A stretch of 64,000 nt of DNA from an uncultured Muribaculaceae bacterium (GTDB lineage: Bacteria > Bacteroidota > Bacteroidia > Bacteroidales > Muribaculaceae), in assembly GCA_910586995.1 (NCBI GenBank), contig CAJUKZ010000002.1, positions 62,001-126,000 on the forward strand, given 5' to 3'. Positions 7,878 through 17,403 of this stretch are shown one piece after another. The notes below the pieces were generated by a model. It was not told the DNA's origin. It worked only from the letters and a program-made list of their open reading frames with translations, and searched no databases. Both the position numbers and the translations under genes were made by a program. Position 1 is the stretch's first letter, and every line of letters starts with the position of its first letter.

Positions 7878-9917
7878 TTACCAGATTATTACACGTTCTT
7901 CCTCAGGACGGAACATCTTGTCGCCTTCCTTGACATCGAATGCATTATAGAACGGCTGCAAGTTGCGCAGTTGTGCGTTTACTCTCCAACGTCCCAGGGA
8001 ATGAGGATCGCTTTTCGTACGCGAAAGGATCTCAGCCTCACGTATATTTCCGGCCCACACATCTGCATAGGAGATATAGAAACGCTGATCAGGAGTAAAT
8101 CCGTCAATATCCTTCATTTCCTTGCCCTGCATGGCATTGTGATATGCTGTGTAAGCTACACGCAGACCTCCCTGATCGGCAATATTCTCACCAAGGGTAA
8201 AGCGGCCATTGGCATGTGTACCGTCAGAAGCAACTACGATGCTGTCGAACTGGGCAGCAAGCGCGTCGGACAACTTCGTGAACTTCTCAGCATCCTCGTC
8301 GGTCCACCAGTTTGCGAAATTACCATCCTTATCGAACTGACGACCCTGATCATCAAAACCGTGAGTCATCTCGTGGCCGATAACAACTCCGATAGCGCCA
8401 TAGTTTTCAGCTTCATCTGCATCAGGGTTGAAATAAGGAGCCTGCAGGATACCTGCCGGGAAGCATATCTCATTGGTCAGAGGATTGTAATATGCGTTCA
8501 CGGTTTGGGGAGACATGAGCCAGCGCTCACGGTCTACCGGCTTGCCGAAATCAGCAAGATTATAATCATTATTGAAAGTTATGGCATGCTGAATATTTTC
8601 CCAATAGCTCTTGGTCGGATCTACAGCAAGACCGCTATAGTCACGCCATGTATCAGGATAACCGATCTTAACCTTAAAGGTGGAGAGCTTCTGCAGAGCC
8701 TTGATCTTTGTCTCGGCACTCATCCACGGAAGCTGGGTGATATGCTGAGCAAGAGCCACACGAAGGTTGTTGACGAGATCAAGCATCTTTGCCTTTGATG
8801 TAGCGGGGAAGTATTTCTCCACATAAAGCTGTCCCACAGCCTCTCCGAGAAGTCCGTTAGGCACGCCGACAGCACGCTTCCAGCGGGGCTGCTGCTGCTG
8901 CACACCGGATAGCACTTTCGACAGTTCGAAATTAGCCTTAATAAATTTGTCGCTCAGATAAGGAGCGGCGGAAGACAGATAACCGGCTACCACATAGTCG
9001 CGGATAGCCTGTTCGTCGGCATTGGCAAGAATGCTGTCTACTGCAGCGAGCGACTTTGGCTGACCTACAATAAGTGTCTCGACACCATTGACGCCCTGTT
9101 TGTTGAAGTAGCGTGCGAAGTCCACATGAGGATATTTCTCTGCAAGTTCAGAAATTGACATCGGATTGTAGCTCGCAGCCGGATTGCGCAACTCCTCGCG
9201 CGACATAGCGGCCTTGGCAAGTGCGGTCTCAATCTCCATAACGTTCTTCACCAGGCGCTTCTGATCCTTTGCGCTATATCCGGCCAAGGAGCTTATCGTC
9301 TTGAGATATTTCTCATAGGCGGCACGTACTTCCTTTTCACGTGCTGAATTCTCAAGATAATAATCACGGTCGCCAAGTCCGAGTCCGCCCTGTCCCCAGT
9401 ACATTGCGTTGACTTCGGAATTCATCATATCAGCCTCAACACCTGTACCGAAGAATGCATCTACCCCGGGCATTACTGCTATCAGATCAATTATTTCCTC
9501 ACGTGGTGTGGCATTGATTCTGGCAATATCTGCCTTCACCGGAGCTGCACCATCGCGATTCAGCCTGATGCTGTCCATGCCGAGAGCATATAGATCGGCG
9601 ATCTTCTGGGCATTGGTTCCATACTCTGCATTCTGGCTGCCAAGATTCATGATAAGATCACGAACCTGCGAGCGGTTGAGTTCACCAAGCTGATCGAATG
9701 TACCGAATCGCGAATACTCGGGCTTGAGTGGGTTAGCTTTCATCCATCCGCCACAAGCATAGTCATAGAAATCGTCCTGAGGACGTACCGATGTGTCGAG
9801 GTTAGCCCTGTCGACACCACGCGGAGTACTTGCCGGAGCAGTGGCCGAAATTGAATCAAACGATCCAAAAGCAGAGACCAATGCAACTGAAACAAGCATG
9901 CTTTTGATACTTTTCAT
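7878..9917 (-). CDS. M13 family zinc endopeptidase (neprilysin/PepO-like)
   Basis: This 679-residue exported metallopeptidase has a signal peptide at residues 1-26 and a cleaved N-terminus near ATAPAS. The M13 N-terminal fold is recognisable from residue 40 (QDDFYDYACGGWM). The zinc site is HEMTH at 515-519 within VIGHEMTHGFDDQG, with the third ligand Glu in GENIADQGG near 575, and the NAYYNP substrate motif lies upstream. M13 enzymes cut oligopeptides, so a periplasmic or surface peptide-processing role is likely. It stands alone on the minus strand, downstream of the ABC-F gene by about 115 bases. Length and motifs are normal. Confidence 0.94.
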   Translation of the reverse strand: MKSIKSMLVSVALVSAFGSFDSISATAPASTPRGVDRANLDTSVRPQDDFYDYACGGWMKANPLKPEYSRFGTFDQLGELNRSQVRDLIMNLGSQNAEYGTNAQKIADLYALGMDSIRLNRDGAAPVKADIARINATPREEIIDLIAVMPGVDAFFGTGVEADMMNSEVNAMYWGQGGLGLGDRDYYLENSAREKEVRAAYEKYLKTISSLAGYSAKDQKRLVKNVMEIETALAKAAMSREELRNPAASYNPMSISELAEKYPHVDFARYFNKQGVNGVETLIVGQPKSLAAVDSILANADEQAIRDYVVAGYLSSAAPYLSDKFIKANFELSKVLSGVQQQQPRWKRAVGVPNGLLGEAVGQLYVEKYFPATSKAKMLDLVNNLRVALAQHITQLPWMSAETKIKALQKLSTFKVKIGYPDTWRDYSGLAVDPTKSYWENIQHAITFNNDYNLADFGKPVDRERWLMSPQTVNAYYNPLTNEICFPAGILQAPYFNPDADEAENYGAIGVVIGHEMTHGFDDQGRQFDKDGNFANWWTDEDAEKFTKLSDALAAQFDSIVVASDGTHANGRFTLGENIADQGGLRVAYTAYHNAMQGKEMKDIDGFTPDQRFYISYADVWAGNIREAEILSRTKSDPHSLGRWRVNAQLRNLQPFYNAFDVKEGDKMFRPEEERVIIW

Positions 9918-10032
9918 TTGTTAGTTGATGTATATGTGAGTAAAAAAGTTATTATTTCAGATAATATAATGAAGTCTGACACATACGCTCTTATAACTTC
10001 TTGTCGCAATTTCTAAGAGCCTGTCCTTCTCG

Positions 10033-11979
10033 TCAATTATTCAACGATTCATAGTCCATCGAGGCAAGTTCCCAGATGCTCATGGCATTCTCGAGATTTT
10101 TCATCGTAGACTGATGCAACGCAAGCGTCTCCGCATCAGAAGCACCGTCCGCTATACGCTGTTCAATAGCTGCAATTTCACTCTCCAAAGCAGATATATC
10201 CGCCTCTGCCTCCTCGACTTTTTTCTTTGCCCTTCTGATGGCTTTCTCGCGCTCACGCTGTTCGGCATAAGATAGCTTCGGCTTGCTTTTATCCGCTTCG
10301 GCCACCTGCGGTTTCTCCTCTTTAGGCTCGCGCTTTTCAGCCACCGGCCGCAATTCCAGCTCGCCAAGCGAGGCTATGCGCTTCTTCTCGAGGAATTCAT
10401 ATATTCCGCCAATACATTCCCGGACCTTGCCACCTCCAAACTCGTATACTTTTTCAACAAGTCCGTCGAGGAAATCACGGTCATGACTCACTATTATGAC
10501 TGTGCCGTCGAAATGCTTAATGGCCTGTTTGAGTACTTCTTTCGAGGGGATATCCAGATGGTTGGTAGGCTCGTCCAGTATAAGCAGATTCACAGGTTCA
10601 AGTAGCAATCTTATCATGGCAAGACGTGTTTTCTCACCTCCGGATAATACTTTCACTTTCTTTTCCGATGCCTCACCTCCAAACATGAATGCTCCGAGGA
10701 TGTCACGGATACGCGTGCGTATATCGCCAACTGCCACGCGGTCGATAGTGTCGAAAACCGAGATCTCGCCATCAAGCAGCTGGGCCTGATTCTGAGCGAA
10801 ATATCCGATCTTCACATTATGTCCGATCTTCAGCATACCTGTGAAATCTATCTCATTCATAATACATTTCACAAGTGTGGACTTTCCTTCGCCATTCTTA
10901 CCGACAAACGCCACTTTCTCGCCTCGCCTGATCGTAAATGTGGCATTATCAAAAACCTGATGATCGCCATACGCCTTGCCTACATTATCGGCAATTACAG
11001 GAAAGTCCCCTGAACGTGGAGCCGGTGGAAACCGCAAGTTCAGATGGCTGCGGTCTACCTCATCTACCTCAATGCGTTCTATCTTGGCGAGTTGCTTCAT
11101 CCGGCTCTGCACCTGCACAGCCTTTGTAGCTTTATAGCGGAAACGCTCTATGAACTGCTCAGTGTCGGCGATCTGTTTCTGCTGATTCGCGTAAGCCCTT
11201 TGCTGCTGCTCTATTCTTTCACGGCGCAACTCAAGAAAATGACTGTAATTCACAGCATAATCATATATGTGTCCCAGCGAAATCTCGATGGTCCGTCGGG
11301 TTACATTATCCACAAACGCTTTGTCGTGAGACACAAGCACTACTGCCTGAGCCTTTGTAGTAAGAAACTGTTCAAGCCACTGGATTGATTCTATATCCAG
11401 ATGATTGGTAGGTTCGTCGAGCAACAGAACGGCAGGACGCGCAAGAAGAATCTTAGCCAGTTCTACACGCATGCGCCATCCTCCACTGAATTCGGATGTA
11501 GGACGCGCGAAGTCACTGCGCTTGAATCCAAGACCTATGAGCGTGCGTTCCATCTCAGCCTCACGGTCAGAAGCGTTTTCCATCACAAGCCTGTCGCTGA
11601 GGGCAGTCATACTTTCTATAAGATCGGCATAAGAGCGCGACTCATAGTCCGTCCGCTCGGCAAGTTCGGCTGTCATACGGTCGAGCGTTGCCTGCATCTC
11701 GTCAATATGGCTGAAAGCCTTGCGCGTCTCCTCGGCCAGAGTAAGCGTATCGCTCAACTGCATCTGCTGCGGTAAGTAGCCGACAGTCACATCTGCAGAA
11801 CGGGACACATTGCCGGACGTAGGCTGCTGCAGACCGGCCATGATTTTCATCAAGGTGGACTTTCCCGCGCCATTCTTTCCTACAAGGGCAATACGATCGC
11901 GCCGGTTGACAACGAAACTGATGGAATCAAGCAACCGCTTGGCAGAGAATTCAACGGTAATATCGTTTACTGATAGCAT
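10033..11979 (-). CDS. ABC-F family ATP-binding protein (Uup/YheS-like)
   Basis: This 648-residue cytosolic protein has two ABC ATPase domains and no membrane segments. Walker A motifs are GKNGAGKST (34-42) and GKNGEGKST in the second half; the signatures are FSGGWRMR and LSGGEKTR; each half has a Walker B LLLDEPTNHLD/LILDEPTNHLD. A charged linker lies between the domains, and the C-terminal 120 residues are Lys/Glu-rich and predicted coiled coil, as in Uup. ABC-F proteins act on ribosomes as translation factors or protect them from antibiotics; nothing here points to a resistance subtype. A hairpin just upstream (11996-12027) separates it from carB. Confidence 0.93.
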   Translation of the reverse strand: MLSVNDITVEFSAKRLLDSISFVVNRRDRIALVGKNGAGKSTLMKIMAGLQQPTSGNVSRSADVTVGYLPQQMQLSDTLTLAEETRKAFSHIDEMQATLDRMTAELAERTDYESRSYADLIESMTALSDRLVMENASDREAEMERTLIGLGFKRSDFARPTSEFSGGWRMRVELAKILLARPAVLLLDEPTNHLDIESIQWLEQFLTTKAQAVVLVSHDKAFVDNVTRRTIEISLGHIYDYAVNYSHFLELRRERIEQQQRAYANQQKQIADTEQFIERFRYKATKAVQVQSRMKQLAKIERIEVDEVDRSHLNLRFPPAPRSGDFPVIADNVGKAYGDHQVFDNATFTIRRGEKVAFVGKNGEGKSTLVKCIMNEIDFTGMLKIGHNVKIGYFAQNQAQLLDGEISVFDTIDRVAVGDIRTRIRDILGAFMFGGEASEKKVKVLSGGEKTRLAMIRLLLEPVNLLILDEPTNHLDIPSKEVLKQAIKHFDGTVIIVSHDRDFLDGLVEKVYEFGGGKVRECIGGIYEFLEKKRIASLGELELRPVAEKREPKEEKPQVAEADKSKPKLSYAEQREREKAIRRAKKKVEEAEADISALESEIAAIEQRIADGASDAETLALHQSTMKNLENAMSIWELASMDYESLNN

Positions 11980-11995
11980 ATTTCAAAGTCTGCGA

Positions 11996-12027
11996 AAGCC
12001 TTGTGTCTTGGACTGGACACAAGGCTT
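11996..12027 (-). terminator. Hairpin after carB
   Basis: A perfect 12-bp stem (11996-12007 with 12016-12027, AAGCCTTGTGTC and its complement) has an 8-base loop. It lies between the carB stop and the ABC-F start on the minus strand. It is either a terminator for carAB or a partial attenuator for the ABC-F gene. Confidence 0.6.
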
Positions 12028-12057
12028 CCGCAATTAATGGTATGAAATGAGATCTGA

Positions 12058-15000
12058 TTACTTATATTCGTCCCAGCTCTTGATCTCTATATCGTCCAGC
12101 GTCAGATTAGTAAATGCATCAATAAATGCGGAAGCAAGACGCGCATTGGTGAGCAACGGGATATTCAGGTCAATAGCCGCACGGCGTATCTTATATCCAT
12201 TACTGAGTTCTGCGGATGTAAGATTCTTCGGGATATTGAGCACAAGGTCTATTTCATGCCTGTGCAGGAGATCGAGAGCCTGCGGCTGCATATCTGACTG
12301 GCTTGGCCAATATACCTTTATCGCAGGTATTCCATTGTCGTTCAGGAACTGATGCGTTCCAGCCGTGGCATAAATACGGAATCCCTTGTTGTGAAGTCTA
12401 TGGGCCGCCTCAAGCATCGATGCTTTCTGCTTGGGTGTTCCGGTTGAGAGCAATACGGCTTTCTCAGGTATACGCAGACCAACAGCAAGCATCGACTTCA
12501 ACACAGCCTCGGAGGTATCATCACCAATGCATCCGACCTCTCCCGTGGAGGACATGTCGACTCCAAGTACAGGGTCTGCGCCCTGAAGACGGGAGAAAGA
12601 GAATTGTGATGCCTTGATGCCCACATAATCGAGATCGAAAGCACTCTTTGCCGGCTTTTCGACAGGTATTCCAAGCATAACCTTGGTAGCGAGATCAATG
12701 AAATTGATCTTCAGCACCTTGGACACGAAGGGGAAGCTTCGCGACGCGCGCAGGTTACACTCTATCACCTTTATATCATTGTTCTTGGCAAGGAACTGTA
12801 TGTTGAACGGACCGGAGATGTCGAGCGCTTTGGCTATAGCTGAAGACACCTTTTTAATCCGTCGCATTGTCTCTACATAGAGTTTCTGAGGTGGGAATTG
12901 TATGGTTGCGTCGCCTGAGTGTACACCGGCAAACTCGATATGCTCTGATATGGCGTAGACTTTTATCTCTCCATTCTGAGCCACGGCATCCATCTCAATC
13001 TCCTTGGCGTTCTGAATAAACTCGCTGACTACAACGGGATGCTGTTTCGAGACATTGGCTGCAAGCTGGAGGAAGCGGTCAAGCTCCTCATAATTGGAGC
13101 AAACATTCATCGCTGCTCCTGAAAGCACATAGCTCGGACGCACCAGAACGGGGAATCCAACCTCGTCGATGAATGAATGTATATCGTCAAAACTTGTAAG
13201 CTCACGCCAGCGCGGTTGGTCAATGCCAAGACGGTCGAGCATCTCAGAGAATTTATGACGGTCTTCAGCATTGTCGATACTTTTTGCAGAAGTGCCGAGG
13301 ATATTCACGTCCTGCTTGTCGAGACGCATGGCAAGATTATTGGGAATCTGACCACCTACTGACAGTATTACGCCATGAGGCTGCTCCAGATCCAGAATAT
13401 CCATGACACGCTCGTATGTCAGTTCATCGAAATACAGACGGTCGCACATATCATAATCCGTAGACACTGTCTCGGGATTATAATTGATCATCACCGAACG
13501 CCAGCCTTCTTTTTTAACAGTAAGCAGAGCATTCACCGAACACCAGTCGAACTCAACGGAACTGCCTATGCGATATGCTCCTGAACCAAGTACAACAATC
13601 GAACGGTGGTCGTGGAGATAATCCACATCGTTTGTACTTCCGTTGTAGGTCAGATACAGATAGTTGGTACGCGCAGGGTATTCAGCAGCAAGCGTATCAA
13701 TCTGCTTGACTACAGGAACTACTCCCATAGCCTTGCGTATTTCACGCACTTTCTGATTGGCAGCCTCTGCATCGGTCATATCCTGTTTCAATACCGAGCG
13801 GGCAATCTGGAAATCGGAGAATCCCTGACTTTTGGCCTGTCTCATAAGCTCAACCGGCAGCGACTCGACTGTAGAATATGCCGAAAGCTCATGCGAAGTA
13901 TTAATGATGTTCTGCAGTTTGAACAAGAACCATCTGTCGATTTTGGTGAGCTCATGAATGCGATCCACAGTATAGCCATTCTCCATAGCTTTGGCAATCA
14001 CGAATATGCGTTTGTCCGTAGGCTCCATAAGCGCCTTGTCGAGATCCTGGATATTAAGCTCATGATTACCGACAAATCCGTGCATGCCCTGCCCTATCAT
14101 GCGAAGGCCTTTCTGAATCACTTCCTCAAAGGTACGGCCGACAGACATGACTTCGCCGACTGACTTCATGGATGATCCGATCTCCCTGCGCACACCGTGG
14201 AACTTGCCAAGATCCCATCTTGGAATCTTGCACACGATATAGTCAAGAGCCGGCTCAAAGAATGCAGAAGTATCTTTTGTGACTGAATTTTTCAGTTCAA
14301 ACAGACCGTAACCCAAACCGAGCTTGGCGGCTACAAATGCCAACGGATAGCCTGTAGCTTTTGAAGCAAGCGCGGAAGAACGGCTCAGACGTGCATTCAC
14401 TTCTATCACACGATAGTCCATAGAATCAGGATCGTAGGCATACTGCACATTGCATTCTCCTACAATTCCGATATGACGTATGATCTTGATCGCAAGCTGA
14501 CGCAGATAGTGATAGTCATCGTTGGTGAGGGTCTGCGAAGGAGCTACCACAATACTCTCGCCGGTATGGATGCCAAGCGGGTCGAAGTTCTCCATATTGC
14601 AGACCGTGATGCAGTTGTCGTAGCTATCGCGCACCACTTCATATTCCACTTCTTTCCATCCTTTCAGCGATTTCTCGACAAGCACCTGGGGAGAGAACGA
14701 GAGAGCTTTCTCGACAAGCGATTTCAGTTCATCATCGTTGTCGCAGAATCCGCTGCCGAGACCTCCGAGGGCGTATGCAGCACGCACAATCACAGGATAT
14801 CCAAGGGCATTGGCCACACGCAGAGCCTCCTCTGTGTTGTTGACAGCCTCGCTCTTTATAGTCTTTATATCTATCTGATCAAGCTTTTTAACAAACAGTT
14901 CGCGGTCTTCGGTATCCACGATGGCCTGCACCGGTGTGCCGAGCACCTTTACCGAATACTTTTCGAGCACGCCGCTTTCATATAGCTCGACTCCGCAATT

Positions 15001-15285
15001 CAGAGCAGTCTGTCCGCCGAACGCGAGCAAGATGCCATCAGGGCGTTCTTTCTCTATAACCTTCTCTACGAAGTAAGGCGTCACCGGCAAGAAATATATC
15101 TTGTCAGCAAAGCCGTCCGAAGTCTGCACTGTGGCGATATTAGGATTTATCAGCACTGTATGTATGCCCTCTTCCTTCATCGCTTTCAAGGCCTGAGATC
15201 CTGAATAGTCAAACTCACCGGCCTCACCTATCTTGAGTGCGCCACTGCCCAGCAGCAACACTTTCTTTATGCTTTTATCTATCAT
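12058..15285 (-). CDS. carB: Carbamoyl-phosphate synthase large subunit
   Basis: The 1075-residue length is the full CarB size. Two homologous ATP-grasp halves are visible: the first contains VLLLGSGALKIGEAGEFDYS, the second VVLGSGAYRIGSSVEFDWC, and each has the ammonia-tunnel and ATP-grasp motifs (EKSLKGWKEVEYEVV, VVSEFIQNAKEIEMDA). The C-terminal MGS-like allosteric domain follows (LLSTGTPKQKASMLEAAHRLH, IRRAAIDLNIPLLTN). It makes carbamoyl phosphate for pyrimidine and arginine synthesis using ammonia from CarA. It starts 20 bases after carA and so is in the same operon. Confidence 0.98.
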   Translation of the reverse strand: MIDKSIKKVLLLGSGALKIGEAGEFDYSGSQALKAMKEEGIHTVLINPNIATVQTSDGFADKIYFLPVTPYFVEKVIEKERPDGILLAFGGQTALNCGVELYESGVLEKYSVKVLGTPVQAIVDTEDRELFVKKLDQIDIKTIKSEAVNNTEEALRVANALGYPVIVRAAYALGGLGSGFCDNDDELKSLVEKALSFSPQVLVEKSLKGWKEVEYEVVRDSYDNCITVCNMENFDPLGIHTGESIVVAPSQTLTNDDYHYLRQLAIKIIRHIGIVGECNVQYAYDPDSMDYRVIEVNARLSRSSALASKATGYPLAFVAAKLGLGYGLFELKNSVTKDTSAFFEPALDYIVCKIPRWDLGKFHGVRREIGSSMKSVGEVMSVGRTFEEVIQKGLRMIGQGMHGFVGNHELNIQDLDKALMEPTDKRIFVIAKAMENGYTVDRIHELTKIDRWFLFKLQNIINTSHELSAYSTVESLPVELMRQAKSQGFSDFQIARSVLKQDMTDAEAANQKVREIRKAMGVVPVVKQIDTLAAEYPARTNYLYLTYNGSTNDVDYLHDHRSIVVLGSGAYRIGSSVEFDWCSVNALLTVKKEGWRSVMINYNPETVSTDYDMCDRLYFDELTYERVMDILDLEQPHGVILSVGGQIPNNLAMRLDKQDVNILGTSAKSIDNAEDRHKFSEMLDRLGIDQPRWRELTSFDDIHSFIDEVGFPVLVRPSYVLSGAAMNVCSNYEELDRFLQLAANVSKQHPVVVSEFIQNAKEIEMDAVAQNGEIKVYAISEHIEFAGVHSGDATIQFPPQKLYVETMRRIKKVSSAIAKALDISGPFNIQFLAKNNDIKVIECNLRASRSFPFVSKVLKINFIDLATKVMLGIPVEKPAKSAFDLDYVGIKASQFSFSRLQGADPVLGVDMSSTGEVGCIGDDTSEAVLKSMLAVGLRIPEKAVLLSTGTPKQKASMLEAAHRLHNKGFRIYATAGTHQFLNDNGIPAIKVYWPSQSDMQPQALDLLHRHEIDLVLNIPKNLTSAELSNGYKIRRAAIDLNIPLLTNARLASAFIDAFTNLTLDDIEIKSWDEYK

Positions 15286-15305
15286 GTGCGGTAGATGATT
15301 ATATT

Positions 15306-16376
15306 TTACAGCAATGCTATGAATTCATCGAAAAGGAATTCTGTGTCGCGCGGACCACTTGATGCCTCTGGATGGAACTGGGCTGAGAAGAAAGGCTTGC
15401 TCTTATGGCGTATGCCTTCGTTCGTACCGTCGTTCATATTTATAAACAGAGGTTCCCAACCTTCGGGCAAGGTCTCGTTGTCGACAACAAATCCATGATT
15501 CTGTGATGTGACGAAACATGTGTCAGTGCCGACCCTTCTCACGGGCTGGTTATGACTGCGATGTCCGTATTTAAGCTTGCGGATGCTCGCACCGGCCGCC
15601 TTGCTCAGCAATTGATTACCCATGCATATACCGAATATGGGCTTGTCTTTTTCAAAAGCCTTGCGCAAGTTCTCGACGGTGACGTCTACCATATCAGGGT
15701 TGCCGGGGCCATTTGAGATGAACAGTCCATCGTAATCGATGGTATTGAAATCATAATCCCACGGAACTCTTACTACCTTAACTCCTCTTGATGTGAGACA
15801 ACGGATGATATTATGCTTCACTCCGCAGTCGACCAACACCACTGTTTTCTCGCCATCGCCATGAACCTCGACTTCCTTGCATGAAGCTTTCTGCACGAGG
15901 TTCTCCTTGTTAGGGTCATAGAAATCCACCTCCGGTGTTCCTTCTATTAAAATTTTACCAAGCATAGATCCCTTATCACGGAGATGCTTGGTGAGCGCAC
16001 GGGTGTCAATACCATAGATACCCGGTATTTTTTCTTCTTCCAACCACTGAGAGAGCGAACGGTCTGCCTGCCAGTGGCTATGTTCCCACGAATAATCCTG
16101 AGCTATGATGGCCTTGGCATGTATGTGATCACTCTCGTAGTATGCACTCACGCCTTGTTTTTCCCCGCGCGGGGGCACTCCGTAATTACCAAGGATAGGA
16201 TAAGTTGTCACCAGAATCTGCCCTTCGTATGAGGGGTCTGTCAGGCTTTCGGGATATCCGGTCATTGCCGTGTTAAACACCACTTCACCTGCAGTGGATA
16301 CCGGATAACCCATAGATTTACCCTCGAAAGTAGTACCGTCTTCAAGCACAAGAACGGCGCGGGGGGTCTGTCGCAT
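15306..16376 (-). CDS. carA: Carbamoyl-phosphate synthase small (glutaminase) subunit
   Basis: CarA hydrolyses glutamine and passes ammonia to CarB. The open frame reaches an ATG at 16409, but the ATG at 16376 (MRQTPRAVLVLEDG) fits the usual family start, giving 356 residues. The N-terminal CPSase domain is followed by a class I glutamine amidotransferase domain. That domain has the nucleophile in FGICMGNQLL, the SNGPGNPD oxyanion motif and FHPEASSGP carrying the catalytic His. carB follows after 20 bases. No pyrimidine-responsive attenuator could be seen upstream. Confidence 0.96.
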   Translation of the reverse strand: MRQTPRAVLVLEDGTTFEGKSMGYPVSTAGEVVFNTAMTGYPESLTDPSYEGQILVTTYPILGNYGVPPRGEKQGVSAYYESDHIHAKAIIAQDYSWEHSHWQADRSLSQWLEEEKIPGIYGIDTRALTKHLRDKGSMLGKILIEGTPEVDFYDPNKENLVQKASCKEVEVHGDGEKTVVLVDCGVKHNIIRCLTSRGVKVVRVPWDYDFNTIDYDGLFISNGPGNPDMVDVTVENLRKAFEKDKPIFGICMGNQLLSKAAGASIRKLKYGHRSHNQPVRRVGTDTCFVTSQNHGFVVDNETLPEGWEPLFINMNDGTNEGIRHKSKPFFSAQFHPEASSGPRDTEFLFDEFIALL

Positions 16377-16579
16377 AGCTGTTTTGATTAAGTTTAATAC
16401 AATTTGCACTATGTGGCCTCATTGCAAGATTCCTCATAACCTTGCAGAAAACCATACAAAGTTAATAATAATCTTCCACCCAGCCTAATAAATTTATGCC
16501 ACGCCACAGCAAATAAGGGGACAACATGCTAATTATCAAGCATATCATCCCCTAAATATTTTTCTAAGGAAATTTATAA

Positions 16580-17326
16580 CTATCTCTCCAAAGAGAAGCC
16601 TCTGCGCATGAGCGCATCAAGCATCGTATAATCCATAGCCTCGCTGTAATAACCTATTATATTATCTATCCAGGCATGGACCTTGGCCTGTCCGGAGCGG
16701 TTCGCGGTATATTCTTCGATAAGTTTATCATATTCAAGCACCTCGCCGGCAATATTGTCGCGTCTGTATTCATTTCCATGAATAAGCAGCGAGCGACTCA
16801 TCTTAGGCTTCAGATCGGGCATCTCACGCGGAACTCCAATGGCAAGTCCGCAGACCACGAAAACCTCGTCAGGCAATCCTAAAATTCCGGAAATCTCTGT
16901 TGGAGCCGCCGTACGCGCATATCCAATCGGACATGTTCCCAACCCCATTGACTCTGCCGCGACGATAGCGCTCATCATAGCCAGCGCGGCATCTACAACA
17001 CCGACAATAAGTCCGTCCGCAGTATTGTTGAATCCGGGCCAACTGATTCCTTTTGCCTCAGCTGCCTTGTGAATGCGGTAGTAGTCGGCACAGAAAACCA
17101 TAAAGTGACTGCATGTCTTGATCTGTTTTTGACCGGTAAGCTCATACAATCGCTCTTTCACCTCTTGATCCGAGACATCTATCACTGTGAATTGCTGTCC
17201 GTTATAACTCGTAGGCGTATTCTCTATGGCATCGTATATCAAATCAAGCTGATTCTCGGTCAACTGTTCCCGTTCGTAACGACGGATGCTTCTACGCTCA
17301 AGCAAGGTTTTCCTTACATCTTTCAT
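16580..17326 (-). CDS. Nitroreductase family flavoprotein
   Basis: This 248-residue protein has the family start RRSIRRYE (12-19), an FMN-phosphate-binding Arg pair, and the central region GLIVGVVDAALAMMSAIVAAESMGLGTCPIG typical of NfsA/FRP-type NAD(P)H-dependent oxidoreductases. The C-terminal extension of about 60 residues (EEYTANRSGQAKVHAWID) resembles the NfsA-like long form. It probably reduces quinones, nitro compounds or flavin; the substrate cannot be read from sequence. It is a single gene with its own upstream gap of 77 bases. Confidence 0.88.
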   Translation of the reverse strand: MKDVRKTLLERRSIRRYEREQLTENQLDLIYDAIENTPTSYNGQQFTVIDVSDQEVKERLYELTGQKQIKTCSHFMVFCADYYRIHKAAEAKGISWPGFNNTADGLIVGVVDAALAMMSAIVAAESMGLGTCPIGYARTAAPTEISGILGLPDEVFVVCGLAIGVPREMPDLKPKMSRSLLIHGNEYRRDNIAGEVLEYDKLIEEYTANRSGQAKVHAWIDNIIGYYSEAMDYTMLDALMRRGFSLER

Positions 17327-17403
17327 ATAACTGTTGTTTTAGTATCTATGGAGGGAACACAAGTTTTCAAGAAAAGTTCATACCGGCATATATGACAATA
17401 ATA